DNA from: Paralvinella palmiformis
Lineage: Eukaryota; Annelida; Polychaeta; Terebellida; Alvinellidae
DNA length: 64,000 nucleotides
Direction of reading: 5' to 3'
Assembly (NCBI GenBank): GCA_025642065.1
Contig: JAODUP010000576.1
Span: 248,001-312,000 of the forward strand
Shown piece by piece: positions 1-11,908 of the stretch; position 1 is the first letter of the stretch, and the number at the start of each line of letters is the position of its first letter. Under the pieces are notes generated by a model. It did no database searches. It worked only from the letters and a program-made list of their open reading frames with translations, and was not told where the DNA came from. The position numbers were made by a program, and so were the translations under genes.

Positions 1-98
1 AGACGAAACAACCTTCAGATATGCCCACGCCGGGATTCGAACACGGGTGGTAGTGATCTGTAGTCCAGCACGCTACCGCTAGACCACGGAGGCGCCCC
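1..98 (-). repeat. tRNA-derived SINE, family A (cut by window start)
   Basis: Read on the minus strand, the element starts with GGCGCC, followed by an A-box-like TGGTCTAGCGG and a B-box-like GTTCGAATCCC. These are the internal RNA polymerase III promoter boxes of a tRNA-derived SINE. The same sequence recurs at 45625, 48510 and 62822, so it is a dispersed family and not a tRNA gene. The 3' part lies outside the window. Confidence 0.8.
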
Positions 99-812
99 AA
101 TTGAGCCGGATGAGGTCGATAAGATAATTACCAACAGGTCTGACTTAGATCTACATCCTACTTAGCTTTTGACACAATGACAAGCGATAATTGTCACATT
201 ATAAACAGGTCAATGGATGAGTCTATGACCCCTTTGTGTCAACTCAACGGGCTACCTTAACGTCGTTGCTCAGGAGATCCTGACTAGATAAATGTGACCC
301 CGAGAATGATAGTCCTCTATCTAACCTTCCAATTTTTCGAAAACTATTTAAAAACTAATATCAAGATATATGGAAGAGGATTTGCAATATAGTGATATAC
401 ATGGCATTTGTTATAATTGTTTATCGTAGAGTCCCTTCAACGGGAACTATTCCCTTAAAAATACAGTAACTTTGCTCCACAGCGAAACGCAGGATTTATC
501 TGCATGATAATGAAGTCTTGGTATTTTCCTCTGGTACATCGGAGATGGCTCTAACTTGGGTAATATTGTGCTCCAACTGGAGCTATTTCTAATGGGATTT
601 ACCAAAGAAATGACCACTAAGTTTCGTGGTAAGCTATATCAGACCTATATATCGTTGATGTCTACTGTTTCCAAGGTTTGGGAAGGACTGGTGCTAAATT
701 AGGTATATCAGTATGTCAAACCTCAAGTCGATTAATATCAATTTGGAGCAATTTCAGTGACTGGTAGAGTTGCTCAACGTGTGCCATGAAGCTACTGTGT
801 GTGTGTGACTAT
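99..812. other. Unrecognised non-coding stretch
   Basis: AT-rich sequence with no recognisable coding region, RNA gene or repeat match within the window. Confidence 0.5.
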
Positions 813-892
813 CAGTGTGTGTGTGTGTGTGTGTGTGTTTTAGCTGTGTATAATAAGGCACAGGCACAGAGAATCTCGAACCGTGAATTCAA

Positions 893-981
893 ACTCTGGA
901 CGTTTCTTCAGGGGACTGAATCCAGAGTGGCGACTTTTCTTGCTGAGACATGTGTAATGTCTCACCAGTCCCTAAGCCGCC
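893..981. other. Stacked hairpin segment (copy 1)
   Basis: There are three inverted repeats in a row. An 8 bp stem pairs 893-900 with 921-928. A second stem pairs 929-936 with 974-981, with one mismatch. That stem encloses a 7 bp hairpin, 945-951 with 957-963. The same structure is present in the second copy near 1946-2034. It could be folded RNA or a terminal structure of a mobile element; no known family was recognised. Confidence 0.45.
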
Positions 982-2886
982 AAGCAAAAACAAAAAGCGA
1001 ATCACCTACAGCCGTGGAGTTTGGGAGTAGAACACCCAAGTCAGATCACGGCAGTAGTGAGAATGTTTAGATTAATTATCTAAGCAGTCCTATTTATAGC
1101 TATTTTTTAATTGCTGTATCTTTCTTCAAAGCAATACTATATAAACCATATAACCCAATTGTCACTGTCTTCAAAGATCAGTTTTTACAACGGGCAGGCG
1201 TCATGAAGCGACTACTATTAAAACTGTTTATCTTAATTACTATTAAAAGACTGACATCTGCGCTGAAGCAGACCGTAATAGCGCGTCATAGCTTCCGTAC
1301 TGTTTGAACTATGCTATCATTTTCAAACCTGACCTAATTTATGCTATTCTAACTATTGTAGTTCATAAATGTTATTTATGACAAGCAGATTAGAGCTAAT
1401 CTTAAATGTCATAGTACAAACTGGACATAACTGGACCTAGGAAAGATAATTCTATTCCCACAAACAACCAAGGTGAATTATATATACAACTAAAGTTGTT
1501 ATATAAAACACACCAACCACACGAGCTGTGTCCAATGCCACCGCTCGAGATGCGATGCAGTGTTTCTATTCCTGAGTCAGGAGTACATGCTTTAAGAGCG
1601 TACTGTGTCTGCTACAGTCATTTAAATGCTGGATAACCAGGCCAAACATCTAAACGGCGTGCCTCCAAAGACGCAAATAGTGCACGGAATATATAGCTCT
1701 AGATCAACTTTTCTTGAATGCAGGGACCGGGAAATATGGTCTCCACGCATAGAAAACGGAACTTTCTCAACCGCAGCATAATATGCCTTGTGATATTTGC
1801 TGGAGGGTCAAATACCTCATAAACATACAGATCCAATAAATACTATGACCTACTCGTCACTAACCCTTTATATCAAATTGTGTGTGTGTGTGTGTGTGTT
1901 TTAGCTGTGTATAATAAGGCACAGAGAATCTCGAACCGTGAATTCAAACTCTGGACGTTTCTTCAGGGGACTGAATCCAGAGTGGCGACTTTTCTTGCTG
2001 AGACATGTGTAATGTCTCACCAGTCCCTAAGCCGCCAAGCAAAAACAAAAAGCGAATCACCTACAGCCGTGGAGTTTGGGAGTAATTATCTAAGCAGCCC
2101 TATTTATAGCTATTTTTTAATTGCTGTATCTTTCTTCAAAGCAATACTATATAAACCATATAACCCAATTGTCACTGTCTTCAAAGATCAGTTTTTACAA
2201 CGGGCAGGCGTCATGAAGCGATTACTATTAAAACTGTTTATCTTAATTACTATTAAAAGACTGACATCTGCGCTGAAGCAGACCGTAATAGCGCGTCATA
2301 GCTTCCGTACTGTTTGAACTATGCTATCATTTTCAAACCTGACCTAATTTATGCTATTCTAACTATTGTAGTTCTTAAATGTTATTTATGACAAGCAGAT
2401 TAGAGCTAATCTTAAATGTCATAGTACAAACTGGACATAACTGGACCTAGGAAAGATAATTCTATTCCCACAAACAACCAAGGTGAATTATATATACAAC
2501 TAAACTTGTTATATAAAACACACCAACCACACGAGCTGTGTCCAATGCCACCGCTCGAGATGCGATGCAGTGTTTCTATTCCTGAGTCAGGAGTACATGC
2601 TTTAAGAGCGTACTGTGTCTGCTACAGTCATTTAAATGCTGGATAACCAGGCCAAACATCTAAACGGCGTGCCTCCAAAGACGCAAATAGTGCACGGAAT
2701 ATATAGCTCTAGATCAACTTTTCTTGAATGCAGGGACCGGGAAATATGGTCTCAACGCATAGAAAACGGAACTTTCTCAACCGCAGCATAATATGCCTTG
2801 TGATATTTGCTGGAGGGTCAAATACCTCATAAACATACAGATCCAATAAATACTATGACCTACTCGTCACTAACCCTTTATATCAA

Positions 2887-2887
<1 letters not shown>

Positions 2888-2919
<32 letters not shown>
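2888..2919. repeat. (TG)n microsatellite
   Basis: Uninterrupted GT dinucleotides at the end of the tandem duplication. Confidence 0.95.
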
Positions 2920-2922
<3 letters not shown>

Positions 2923-2924
2923 AC

Positions 2925-3300
2925 ATATATTTAAGGCACTGGCATAGGTGTTATGCTTTTAACCAAACAACACTTATAACTCTAAATTGGTTAAAAATAT
3001 ATTTAATTAAATGTATAATTTAATTACTTTTATAATTAGCAAAAATGAAAGGGAAAACCAAATTACTAAAATAATCCAAATCTAAATGTAACTAATAGAT
3101 CATCTAAAAATAAACAATTTATAAACGATTATTGTAACAAAACTAGACTTTGTGCTGAACATTACGGCCAAGAATTCATCAGTAAAAATTAAGCCTAAAA
3201 TAGAAAAGTTAAATATTATTACACAGTATGAATAATATATGAATAATATAAGCATAAGAGCTCTGAAAACTCACAAAGATAATACCAAATATAAACCTGA
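2925..3300. repeat. Dispersed repeat, copy 1
   Basis: This segment aligns by eye with 41483-41790. Shared blocks include a GGCA...GTGTTAT start, AACAA...TATAACTC, CAAAAATGAAAG-like sequence, TACGGCCAAGAA, TTAAGCCTAAAAT and ACACAGTATGAATAAT. Both copies begin beside a (TG)n run. No coding capacity is seen; it may be a non-autonomous mobile element. Confidence 0.6.
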
Positions 3301-3345
3301 AGGGTGTGTGTGTGTGTGCATGCGTGTGCATGCGTGTGCGCGTGC
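3301..3345. repeat. TG-rich microsatellite
   Basis: Imperfect TG repeat with TGCATGCG interruptions. Confidence 0.85.
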
Positions 3346-3439
3346 GGTACCAATGGACGAGTCACGAGTTACCAATTAACAAGTTGAACACTATGATTTT
3401 GCTAGCACATTTCGTATACTGGATGACAACCTTTCTAAC

Positions 3440-4760
3440 AGACAGATAGTACGTTTTGGCGTTATCCTATCAGATAATAGGTCTTTGTTAGGACGTAAAG
3501 ACTTTCTTCTACACATGAATAAATTACGTACTCCATGTGCACTGAAGCATTATGTTGATGAGAATACGTTATTTGGAATTTGTAAACAATATGGTATGTC
3601 TGTAATCCAGGAATCAGTTGATAGAGTTGCACAATGGTCTGAAGATGATCAAATAAAACTTAACAAATAATTATTTGCTTCTGTAAAGGTAAATCTTGAT
3701 GTAACACTATTCCTGATATTATTGTTAATAAAATTAACGGGTTTAACAAAGAAGGAAGTGGGCTTGTACTAAGTGACGATCAAAGCAGGAACGCGCATAT
3801 AGACAGTAATGTATCCAAAGCTAGGACAAGGATATACATGTTGTACCAGCTTAAGACATTGTTTACTGTGAATTATTTATGACAGGGTTCATACACTTTA
3901 GAAAATATAAAATAGACCGATTGAATTACCCCTGGTGCCACCATGCGGTTGAATTTCACACTAAGGTCACGGGTTAGAGGTCTAAGAATCAGTGTTGCAT
4001 GGCGATTTACGCGTGTAGTGGCCCAGAAATGTCTTACTGAAAAGCTGTATTTAGGCTATTTACCAGCTATAATGGGATTTTATTTATAGTCCATAAAGGG
4101 TATGTGATCTCCAGATAATAATTTTGCATTTAATAGGAATGGCATAGACTTTATCCAATAGATATATGCCACTAAACTAAGTAACGTTCAACGCGATTTG
4201 CATAGTTTTCGTGGTCCTGCCTGTCTAGTTCAAACTTAGTTTTTGTAGAACCGTTGCCATCTGACATGACGATGTGAATGGATAAAGTCAATGATCAGAT
4301 AGATTATAATTCAATGGGTGATTACTATTACTGTAACATTGATATTTATGCATGACATCTTATATTGAAAGTGAACTATTTTATTTTCTGAATCAGCTAT
4401 TCGTGCAATGTTAATAATCTAATGTAGTAACAAAATAATTATTTAATAATATACAGGTAATACATATATGATTGGTTCCCAGGTACAAGTAAAAAGTATA
4501 TATCGGTCAGCAATCAGACCAGTCTTAGAATACGCTTGTCGTGCCTGGCACACGTCATTACCGAAATAACTGTTTGATAACATAGAAATTATCCAAAAAC
4601 CATCGATCAAGGTCATTTAGCTTAAACGTTCCTGAGATGAGGCATTACTGGTCATATATATCCCAACTTTGCACAAGAGACGCAATGATCTATGCAAAAT
4701 ATATTTCAACAAACTGAAAAATTTGATTATACTTCTCGTGTCACATTGGTTAGTTGGAAG
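3440..4760 (+). pseudogene. Degenerate non-LTR retrotransposon reverse transcriptase (3' part)
   Basis: Pieces of a LINE reverse transcriptase appear in the right order but in broken frames. At 3485-3670 the sequence around HYVDENTLF matches the catalytic palm motif, normally Y-x-D-D, followed by the usual AQWSEDDQIKLNK segment. At about 4486-4560 comes RSAIRPVLEYACRAWHTSLP, the conserved block after the palm. At about 4660-4720 is a terminal RRNDLC-type segment. Stops and frameshifts separate them. The second catalytic Asp is Glu, so the copy is dead. The clade is not certain; CR1/Jockey group is likely. Confidence 0.65.
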
Positions 4761-4879
4761 CACTTTTTGTCTATTATTTTTTCTAATATGTCAGCTTATT
4801 GTCACTTAATTAAGGTATGTCACAATCTAACCATTTTATTTGTAGATGCTAATAAACATATTCTTCTCTTATCTTAATA

Positions 4880-6340
4880 TCAAGAGCGTCATAATATAAG
4901 AAGACTATGATTTGAGGATACCTTGAACGTTATGATAATATCTGTGGTTTGTGTTGAAATGAACTCCTTGCTAAGTTTCCAACGCCGCGATGGAAGGTAT
5001 TGGAAAAGTTAAACAAAAAAATCATCTGGGAATTTAAGAATTTGTTGATAAAAAGATACCCGGACAAGAAGAAACTTCAAACATTTTCGTTTAGGACCCA
5101 ACAAAATGGCATCTTCCAGGAAAGTAAATCGACCAAAGTTCAGAACAGGGAGGAGGTTGAAGCTGGGATCAGGTCAATTATCGTCCCGAGGGATGGACTT
5201 AGTAATTTTCTCAGTGTAGGTTTAATTTTAGAAGATTTTATTTAACCAAGTATATGTTACTAATATGTCGATGGTAACGCATCGTCGATGTTAGCCACTC
5301 ACCCAATGGCTAAATACCATTACGTTATTCTTTTAAACTTTACGACGATCGTATTACATTACTCTGTCATGATAGGTAGGAACATTCCAGTATGTGATGG
5401 CGTTATCCAGCGATCGATGGGCGTATTCTATAAGGAAATATAACGTCAATTTGTTGGCCGTTGGGGACTAACAACTGCGTATATGTAGCACAATTGAACA
5501 ATAAAGTCTAACTGGATGACATTAATTCAGAGTATCTTTTACCTCTACATTGTAACAAAAAAAAAATTCTTCTCTTGGAGGATGTTTGATCAATAAATGA
5601 AATTAATAAAACTATCATCACTAAAAGACTGTGTCAATAATAATAATAATAATAATAATAATACGTTTTTCATAATGTCTATTTTAGACGTCTATCTTAT
5701 TAGTAGTATTATAAAACCACACAAATTATATATCTATGCTTGCTAGATATAGACATCTATAACGTCAAAGTAATTTACTTTATTATTTGTCTTGCGGATT
5801 ATACGTAAATATTTTCTAAACATATAAATAGTTCAAACTAACAATTATTGCGCAACGACAGATTGTTTCATCGATTTCTCAATACGCAACGAAATATTGT
5901 TTTGGTAGATTTGACAACCATGAACTTGTCTACCTTGCCGTTGTACATTCGAAAGTCTCCATCCACTGTCCAAACATATTTTAACTATCAGTAGTATCAA
6001 TGAGTCATATGTACGTTAAATTAGGTGGACGGAGTTGGATTAGGTAACTCGATTATTCACGCGGGTAATCCGACGTAAGCCATTTTGGATGGAAAAACTC
6101 CGCTGTAGCCATTAATCACACGCCAGCCAAATATTTTCCGCATGTTGCCACAGACGTTCTAAGTATCACATGACTATGAAACGTTCAGAAAATTAAACAT
6201 TAGAGCGTTATTAACATTTAAATAGGGTTGTTATTTCTTTTTGAAAGATTTTTTTCAAGTTAATTTAGATGTATTTTGTCAATATGCAACTTTATCAACT
6301 CGCCAGTAATTTGATCTTTGACCGAGCGTCAAAATTCGAA
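4880..6340. other. Unrecognised stretch
   Basis: An open frame at 5000-5245 on the plus strand (81 codons, Lys-rich) has no family resemblance I recognise and no splice or start context that singles it out. An (AAT)n run lies at about 5637-5662. Otherwise nothing identifiable. Confidence 0.4.
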
Positions 6341-6372
6341 AACCAATGTAAAGTATGGAAAATTGCTGATGT

Positions 6373-6420
6373 CATCCGGAGGTCGCTCGGCCCATTTAAC
6401 CTACTTATGCACAAAATTGG
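6373..6420 (+). repeat. SINE family A, 3' body fragment
   Basis: The sequence GGAGGTCGCTCGGCCCATTT and the following CCTAC...TGCACAAA match the 3' body of the family A SINE at 45740-45780. The tRNA-like head is absent. Confidence 0.6.
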
Positions 6421-6943
6421 AATTAAAACAGCAAACATTTCCTGACTTCATCAACCAGTTAAATCAATATCTTACTCAGAATTTCCCTGATGATATACGA
6501 GCCACTTCCGTTAGGGACGTCGTTACGTCGTGAATATTATTTGACAAGTGCTTTTAAATGGGTGTAAGGAAAATAACGCGTGAAATGAGTCGTTTTTGTT
6601 TTGCTTGTGGTTGCCTTAATATTTCTATATTAACTATAAATTAAACAAATAAACAGAATGCATATAGCTCTATCCCCTAATCTAATTTGTTTTGAAATCG
6701 GGGATATAATTGTTAAATGACGTTACGTCAAAAACGGGCCAGAAACGAAGCGCAAACGATTTTTTGACAAAATGGTCCGCGATAGGGGGTCTGTTTACCC
6801 TCTTTGTGCACGGCCTTAGCAATATCCATTAACCTAAAACCTATAAAAAAAAGACCGAACACGGCCCCAGTTAGATGGCAAACAGGTCCCAACTTCCGGT
6901 CGAGGAAATAGGAACGGAGACTGGAAAAATCAGTTTTATAAAC

Positions 6944-7020
6944 GTGGTGAATTATTGTTGTATCGCTGGTTGCATAAGCCGTGTGCGTGGAAGTAATACA
7001 AACGGGATGTCTTTTCATCG
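6944..7020 (+). CDS. THAP-domain-like exon (partial)
   Basis: The plus strand reads VVNYCCIAGCISRV followed by NGMSFHR and then a perfect GTAAGT splice donor at 7021. N-Y-C-C-x-x-x-C at the start and x-F-H-R before the first intron are the hallmarks of the amino-terminal half of a THAP zinc finger, whose first exon often ends just there. No ATG precedes it in a good position (GTG-GTG stands where Met-Val is expected), and no continuation exon was found downstream. It may be a relic of a THAP-bearing transposon (P or Kolobok type) or the first exon of a lost host gene. Confidence 0.45.
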
Positions 7021-7099
7021 GTAAGTATAAGGAACACATTTAAAATAGCTGTTAAAGCGGGGATTTTGGGCGAGAAATTAAGCTTAACTGTTATTATAT

Positions 7100-8970
7100 T
7101 TAGCCTGTACGACAACCCCCGGCCTATCTCTGGCGTTTGATCCCAATTAAATTAGATCTACGGAATTGAAAAAAAAACGACTTTTAAATATTTCATGGCA
7201 TATAATAGGAGAGGAATAATACAGATTGTCTGAACACACAAAATTATAATGCACACATCACAATAAATGTCCGTATTCGTAGGTTCAAAACTCGAAGCGC
7301 AGCCGCTTCGACGCTGCTTTTTCCCTTGCCGGAAGTCAGAGGTATTTGGTCATGGCGGCCAATTCAAACGCTACTTACTGCTCGGTCTAGTTTTATATTT
7401 AGGTCAATGGCAATATCTATTAACAAACGAAGCTAGCCATGTTGTCGCCAAAATTCCACTCTTTCTAAATATATTGGTTTCCTTATGAAAATACGAAACT
7501 AACCTAGTCTGCGATTACTTTTAAATCTAAACCACAATAATACATCTATTAATAATTGAGCTAGAAAAGGGAAACCACCATTGTGATAAAGCTGAGAATG
7601 TTTTCTATATAATGGTATAATTTTTGTTTTTGATGCGAAACTATCCGTGCTGCAAAATTGGAAAAACCCAGAGGTCCTCCAGCGCCAAATCTCGTAAATT
7701 CCCGCAGCGTCAGTTCAACATGTTTAGGTTGTCATACAATCCGATCAAATCTATGCCTAATTTAGCCCATCCATCCTATTTTATGTACGATATATGCATA
7801 ATAATATACATAGATATTATATTTGACTATATTTCGTGCACATTGTGAACATTTAAGATGTAATAGAGAATTAAACATCTGTTTAAAAAAGGTGCTTGAC
7901 TAAAATATGCCGGTTTGCCGGCTTAAGATAAACTCCGAAAGACAATTTATTTGGGATAAAGTTGCATTATGTTCGTGATAATTTGCATTTCAATTTGTTA
8001 GATGTACATAAAACAATTGATGCATGATTTAATGAGACCATGGATTATGTCCAACATTAAAATTCAATGTCGTCTTTTCCATTGGATTTGTCTGTCTCAC
8101 TTGAAAAATAGTTCATCACATTTGTCACTGTAATATGATTTACATGCATATAATATGTATATATAACTACATTCTAATAATAAAAATATTGTATTGTGGT
8201 TAATTTCTTTATAAAATATATAACAGCACAACACTTGAACTTCTTTTTCACTGTATGTCAATTTTAATTGTTTTTTATGTCTATGGATTAAAAATATATG
8301 CATTGGACCTTACAGTGGTCATTTTCTACCCTATCGGGGTATATATTTCCAAAATTATGTAAGGAAACCATGACAAGTTATATATTTACTTATTATTCTC
8401 TTCAAGACCTATCTAATGAAATACAAATGGATGTTCTACGACTAATGTGAATATTTCACCATTTCTCACTTTGGACCACCCTGAAATAAACAGTCTAAAT
8501 TTGCCGATTGGTGTTTGGGCCAATTTTGCAGCCTTATTTCTGAAAAATATGATAACTTGATACATATTTATTTATTTTAATGTGTTATACATAAATATTA
8601 CATTACACAAAATGAAGCTCTATGACCATTCTGAAAAAAATGACCGCCTTCTCTAGTTCCGGTACAAATGGCGCCATTTGAGATTTTACATGGAGCGCTG
8701 ATATTAAGACGGTTCTCACGCGTCCTGAAAATAACACATTCATTTTCCAGGTCCTGGAAATGTCCTTGAATTTTAGTCAGGCAATGTCCTTGACAAAATA
8801 TTGCCTGTGAAAAAATCCACTTCGCCCAAAAATTGTGAATAAATATTATGTCCGTAGAAGAAAACTTCGACAGTAAAAGAAAAACAGTACATTATTTATG
8901 CTTCAACTGTTCATTAGTCAGTCTTTGTGACAGGCCTTGTAAAGCGACAGCACGAGTAGGGGAGAGAGGT
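7100..8970. other. Unrecognised stretch
   Basis: AT-rich, with only short chance frames. GC-richer islets near 7290-7400 and 8640-8700 contain ATGGCGGCC or ATGGCGCCAT motifs, but no gene structure can be built. Confidence 0.45.
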
Positions 8971-8977
8971 GTAATAT

Positions 8978-10006
8978 ATGCACAAATGGGACTCACTGAC
9001 TTTATTTTTGGTTACTAACAGTAATAATAACACCAACAAGCCACATAGAGCATTTTGTCGTCCGTGGAGGAAATCATTTGATGTCGGGAGTATAGGCATT
9101 TCTGCCCTGAAAAGCCACAGGAAAGGGCAGCTGTACCCGAAGGCAGTTGTCGCGGCTGTCCAGTGAGAAAAATGGGGAATATTAGGAAAATTACACGTTT
9201 TTGTTAAAAGATGGAAACCAAATCAACGCAGAGTTCAATTCCATTGGCCTCCCTCTGACAAATGTTCTACGATGAGGGGGAATGATCAGTGTACGTGAAA
9301 ATAAGTATGCTAAGAATAGAGAACGAAAATTGACATCTGAGAACACGAAATCAATTATTTTATTTGGTATTTGCATGTATATTTACAAGTTCGTTTTCAT
9401 GTCCAAGAATCAGAATTTATTATGTTTCTTTTCTTTGCTCCAACAAAACTTCGACTTTTGCTTGGTGAAGTATAAACAAATAACAATTTCGAAGACTTCT
9501 GGCTCTGCCATGTTTTAATCTCTTGTACGTAAAATTAATATGTCTAAGAATGACGTACGTTTGATGTGTTGTGTAACTTTTATGAGAACTGTGTACGTGA
9601 AATAAAAAAAACAAAAACATGCAAGAACATCGTACGAGAATAAACCTCATTCCGTTTCAGAGCCTAAAGATGCTGTTGATACTCTCAAAATCAATATTTT
9701 GTGGACATTAAAATCAGTGATGTTACATAATTCTTTCAACTCCTACAGAAAACTAGCCGAGTCATTCACTTGCGCAGCAACGAAGCTTGCCTATCTGGTC
9801 TATTTTGGGCTGGTACTTCATTTCAGATATATTGGTTGAAAAGGTCAGAAGTGCACTCTTATATCATGTCATTTGATGAGTGCCTCAATAAAGTGTCACA
9901 AAGTGGAGAGATGGACATCATCATACGCTTCCGGAATTCTGGCACAGGCCGCGTAGCTAACATATATCTGGGATCCGAGTTTCTGGCTTTTGCCAGATCT
10001 AATTAG
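8978..10006 (+). pseudogene. hAT-like transposase remnant (zinc finger plus middle region)
   Basis: At about 9040-9166 the plus strand encodes HRAFCRPWRKSFDVGSIGIS followed by ALKSHRKGQ. This resembles the amino-terminal C2H2-type finger of a class of animal hAT-like transposases. The second Cys is Trp and the last His position is Tyr, so the finger is broken. At about 9840-10000, after intervening stops, comes SFDECLNKVSQSGEMDIIIR. This resembles the next conserved block of the same proteins, usually SFDESLN...MDI.VRFW. No catalytic region follows. Assignment is from remembered family patterns. Confidence 0.4.
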
Positions 10007-10009
10007 GGA

Positions 10010-11450
10010 TGAGGATCATCTCAGGGACCACTTAAATGAATGAAATACGGGGACCACATTTTGTTTCAGCAGAAATGAAGAATATATTAATATACAATTT
10101 ATACGGCGAATAATAAAAATATTCACCACTACATTAAAAGCTTTAAAGGATAGTCCACCTTCATTTCAAATTTTGAGATCTAATACAGCTATACTCACAA
10201 ATATAATAAATAATATCAAAACGTGTAAACGATCACCCATATTAAATAATCCAGATTAATCGACATTTAATGGCCTATGGGCGCCGCCATTTTGAAGCAA
10301 GATAGACCGGAAGCTACTGAATGATGACGTCACTTCGGCGTATCCGGTTGGCCTGAAGTCTGTAGAGCCGTAATGGCGGCCGTCCAGTGATTTGGATTAT
10401 TTCCCTATATCTATGATATCAGGTATATTACGTGATTATTATTGTGGAATTTTTGGTTACAGTTCTAAGCATTATATAGGAGATCTGTACCATAACACAT
10501 CACACAATAATTATAAAGAACCCATTTATGGTTTGAATCTGGTGGATACATACCTATACTTATTTTTTTTGCTGTACATTGTTGGTAAAGGACCTAAAAA
10601 ATCGAGCTGCCGTCCTGATTGAATATAGAAATGGGATGTTGAAATATTGCACCTACACGTCATACCAAAGGAGATTTCCATACTTTAGGTTGATGTGCGT
10701 CAGTGTTATGTGCATTATTTACTTAATTTGTTATTTATCTGCTTAAGTGTATTTAGCATACATTTATACAAGTTTTATGCTTCTGACAGTTTCCTTTTCA
10801 ACAACCTTTTTAATTTATTACTAAATCGAGATAGGCCTATAATAGGTTATAATCCAGAACTTGCATAGTTTTCCTCAACCCATATATGGTGATAATAAAT
10901 TGCAACAACAAGCAGACAAGTTTCATCTCCTTGCGTTAATATCCTACTCACTTGATCAAGTTTGGGCACTGCAACGGCTTATGGGCAATTGGGAGGATGG
11001 TTGACCACAGTCCTCTATCGTGAGAGTTCGTGGCGATCTCTTTTATTTTGGCTCCTCACCTTTCAAGATTACTTGGCCCAATTTCATTAGCTTAACATGG
11101 ACACAAACATTGCTATAAAACAGCAGCATTTCAGCTGTTCAAGTCATAAGCAGCTATTGTGCCTTCTTAGAGTATATGTCTTCATAGCTTTCAAGTTTGA
11201 TGATGTCACACAGGTAATAGTAGTTTACACTGGTTAATTGTGTATAATCATAATTATGTTGGTTTGTATAATTAATCCAGCTCACACTCAGAATAATTAT
11301 TATCCTGTGAGTGCATATTTACTAATTATAGCATTCAATATACAGAATGTGTACAAACTATAAAATTAACAACACCTGGACATCTGAAGAAGATATATTT
11401 AGTGAGATGGTGAAGCAGACATCAGGACAGGGCTATAAACAGTTCAGCCA
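10010..11450. other. Mostly unrecognised; possible transposon end near 10148
   Basis: A sequence starting TTAAAGGATAGTCCACC at about 10148 looks like the terminus of a TTAA-targeting DNA transposon, but no matching inverted end was found. A TGACGTCA palindrome lies at 10325-10332. A frame at 10392-10622 is not recognised. Confidence 0.35.
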
Positions 11451-11452
11451 AT

Positions 11453-11458
11453 TTTAAT
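11453..11458 (-). terminator. Candidate polyadenylation signal of TSFM
   Basis: On the minus strand this reads ATTAAA, about 40 bases past the TSFM stop codon. It is a common variant hexamer; no transcript evidence is available. Confidence 0.3.
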
Positions 11459-11498
11459 TAACCTATTGTCCACATTCACTATCTGGAAAATATTGAAT

Positions 11499-11908
11499 TC
11501 AAGTATTAGTATTCTGGTTGAGTACCTCTCCACACTCAAAACGCACAAAGTCTTCAACAACAGCGGAATTCATATTCAGGAAATCGCGGACCTTGATATT
11601 GGGCTCCAGTAGGAATTCTTGCTGCAAGAGCCTTGTTTCTTCTTCATCTTCTTTGGAAGATTCATCTGAACTGCTATCATCAGATGACTGATCACTGTCA
11701 GAGGAAGATGTCTCTTCCTCGTCTGAAGATGAGTCGCTTTCTTCCATTGTACCCAGTGACTTCGGATTCATACCAACGATGTGCTGACCAAGCTGCTGTC
11801 CCAACATTGTTGGAGATAAGTGATCATCAGAAGACGTCATCTGTCTAAAGCTTACCAAGGCGCCATATTTCCCAAATTGACACGTACCATCTTTAATCAA
11901 CGGCGACC
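11499..11908 (-). CDS. TSFM: TSFM last coding exon
   Basis: The acceptor is ...TTTCACAG before 11908. The exon begins with two bases completing a Gly codon, then [30 protein letters not shown], the acidic insert (11637-11744), [18 protein letters not shown] and DFVRFECGE, and ends in TGA at 11499-11501. Typical EF-Ts proteins go from VGM..SVG to the final domain through a much shorter acidic linker. Confidence 0.93.

Larger units (their letters stand above)
813..2919. repeat. Tandem duplication of a ~1 kb unit bounded by (TG)n
   Basis: A unit of about 1 kb occurs twice head to tail, roughly 839-1879 and 1899-2887. A (TG)n run precedes, separates and follows the copies. By eye the copies differ at only a few single bases, a 6-base indel and about 45 bases present only in copy 1, near 1030-1074. 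Short reading frames inside the unit look fortuitous. The unit opens with a segment rich in inverted repeats. Its origin is not recognised. Confidence 0.85.

Noticed and set aside
786..2317. Open frames inside the TG-bounded duplication
   Set aside because: They run through microsatellite codons and hairpin DNA, show no family motifs, and are disrupted differently in the two copies.
5000..5245. Lys-rich 81-codon frame
   Set aside because: No recognisable family, no context; average chance length for this composition.
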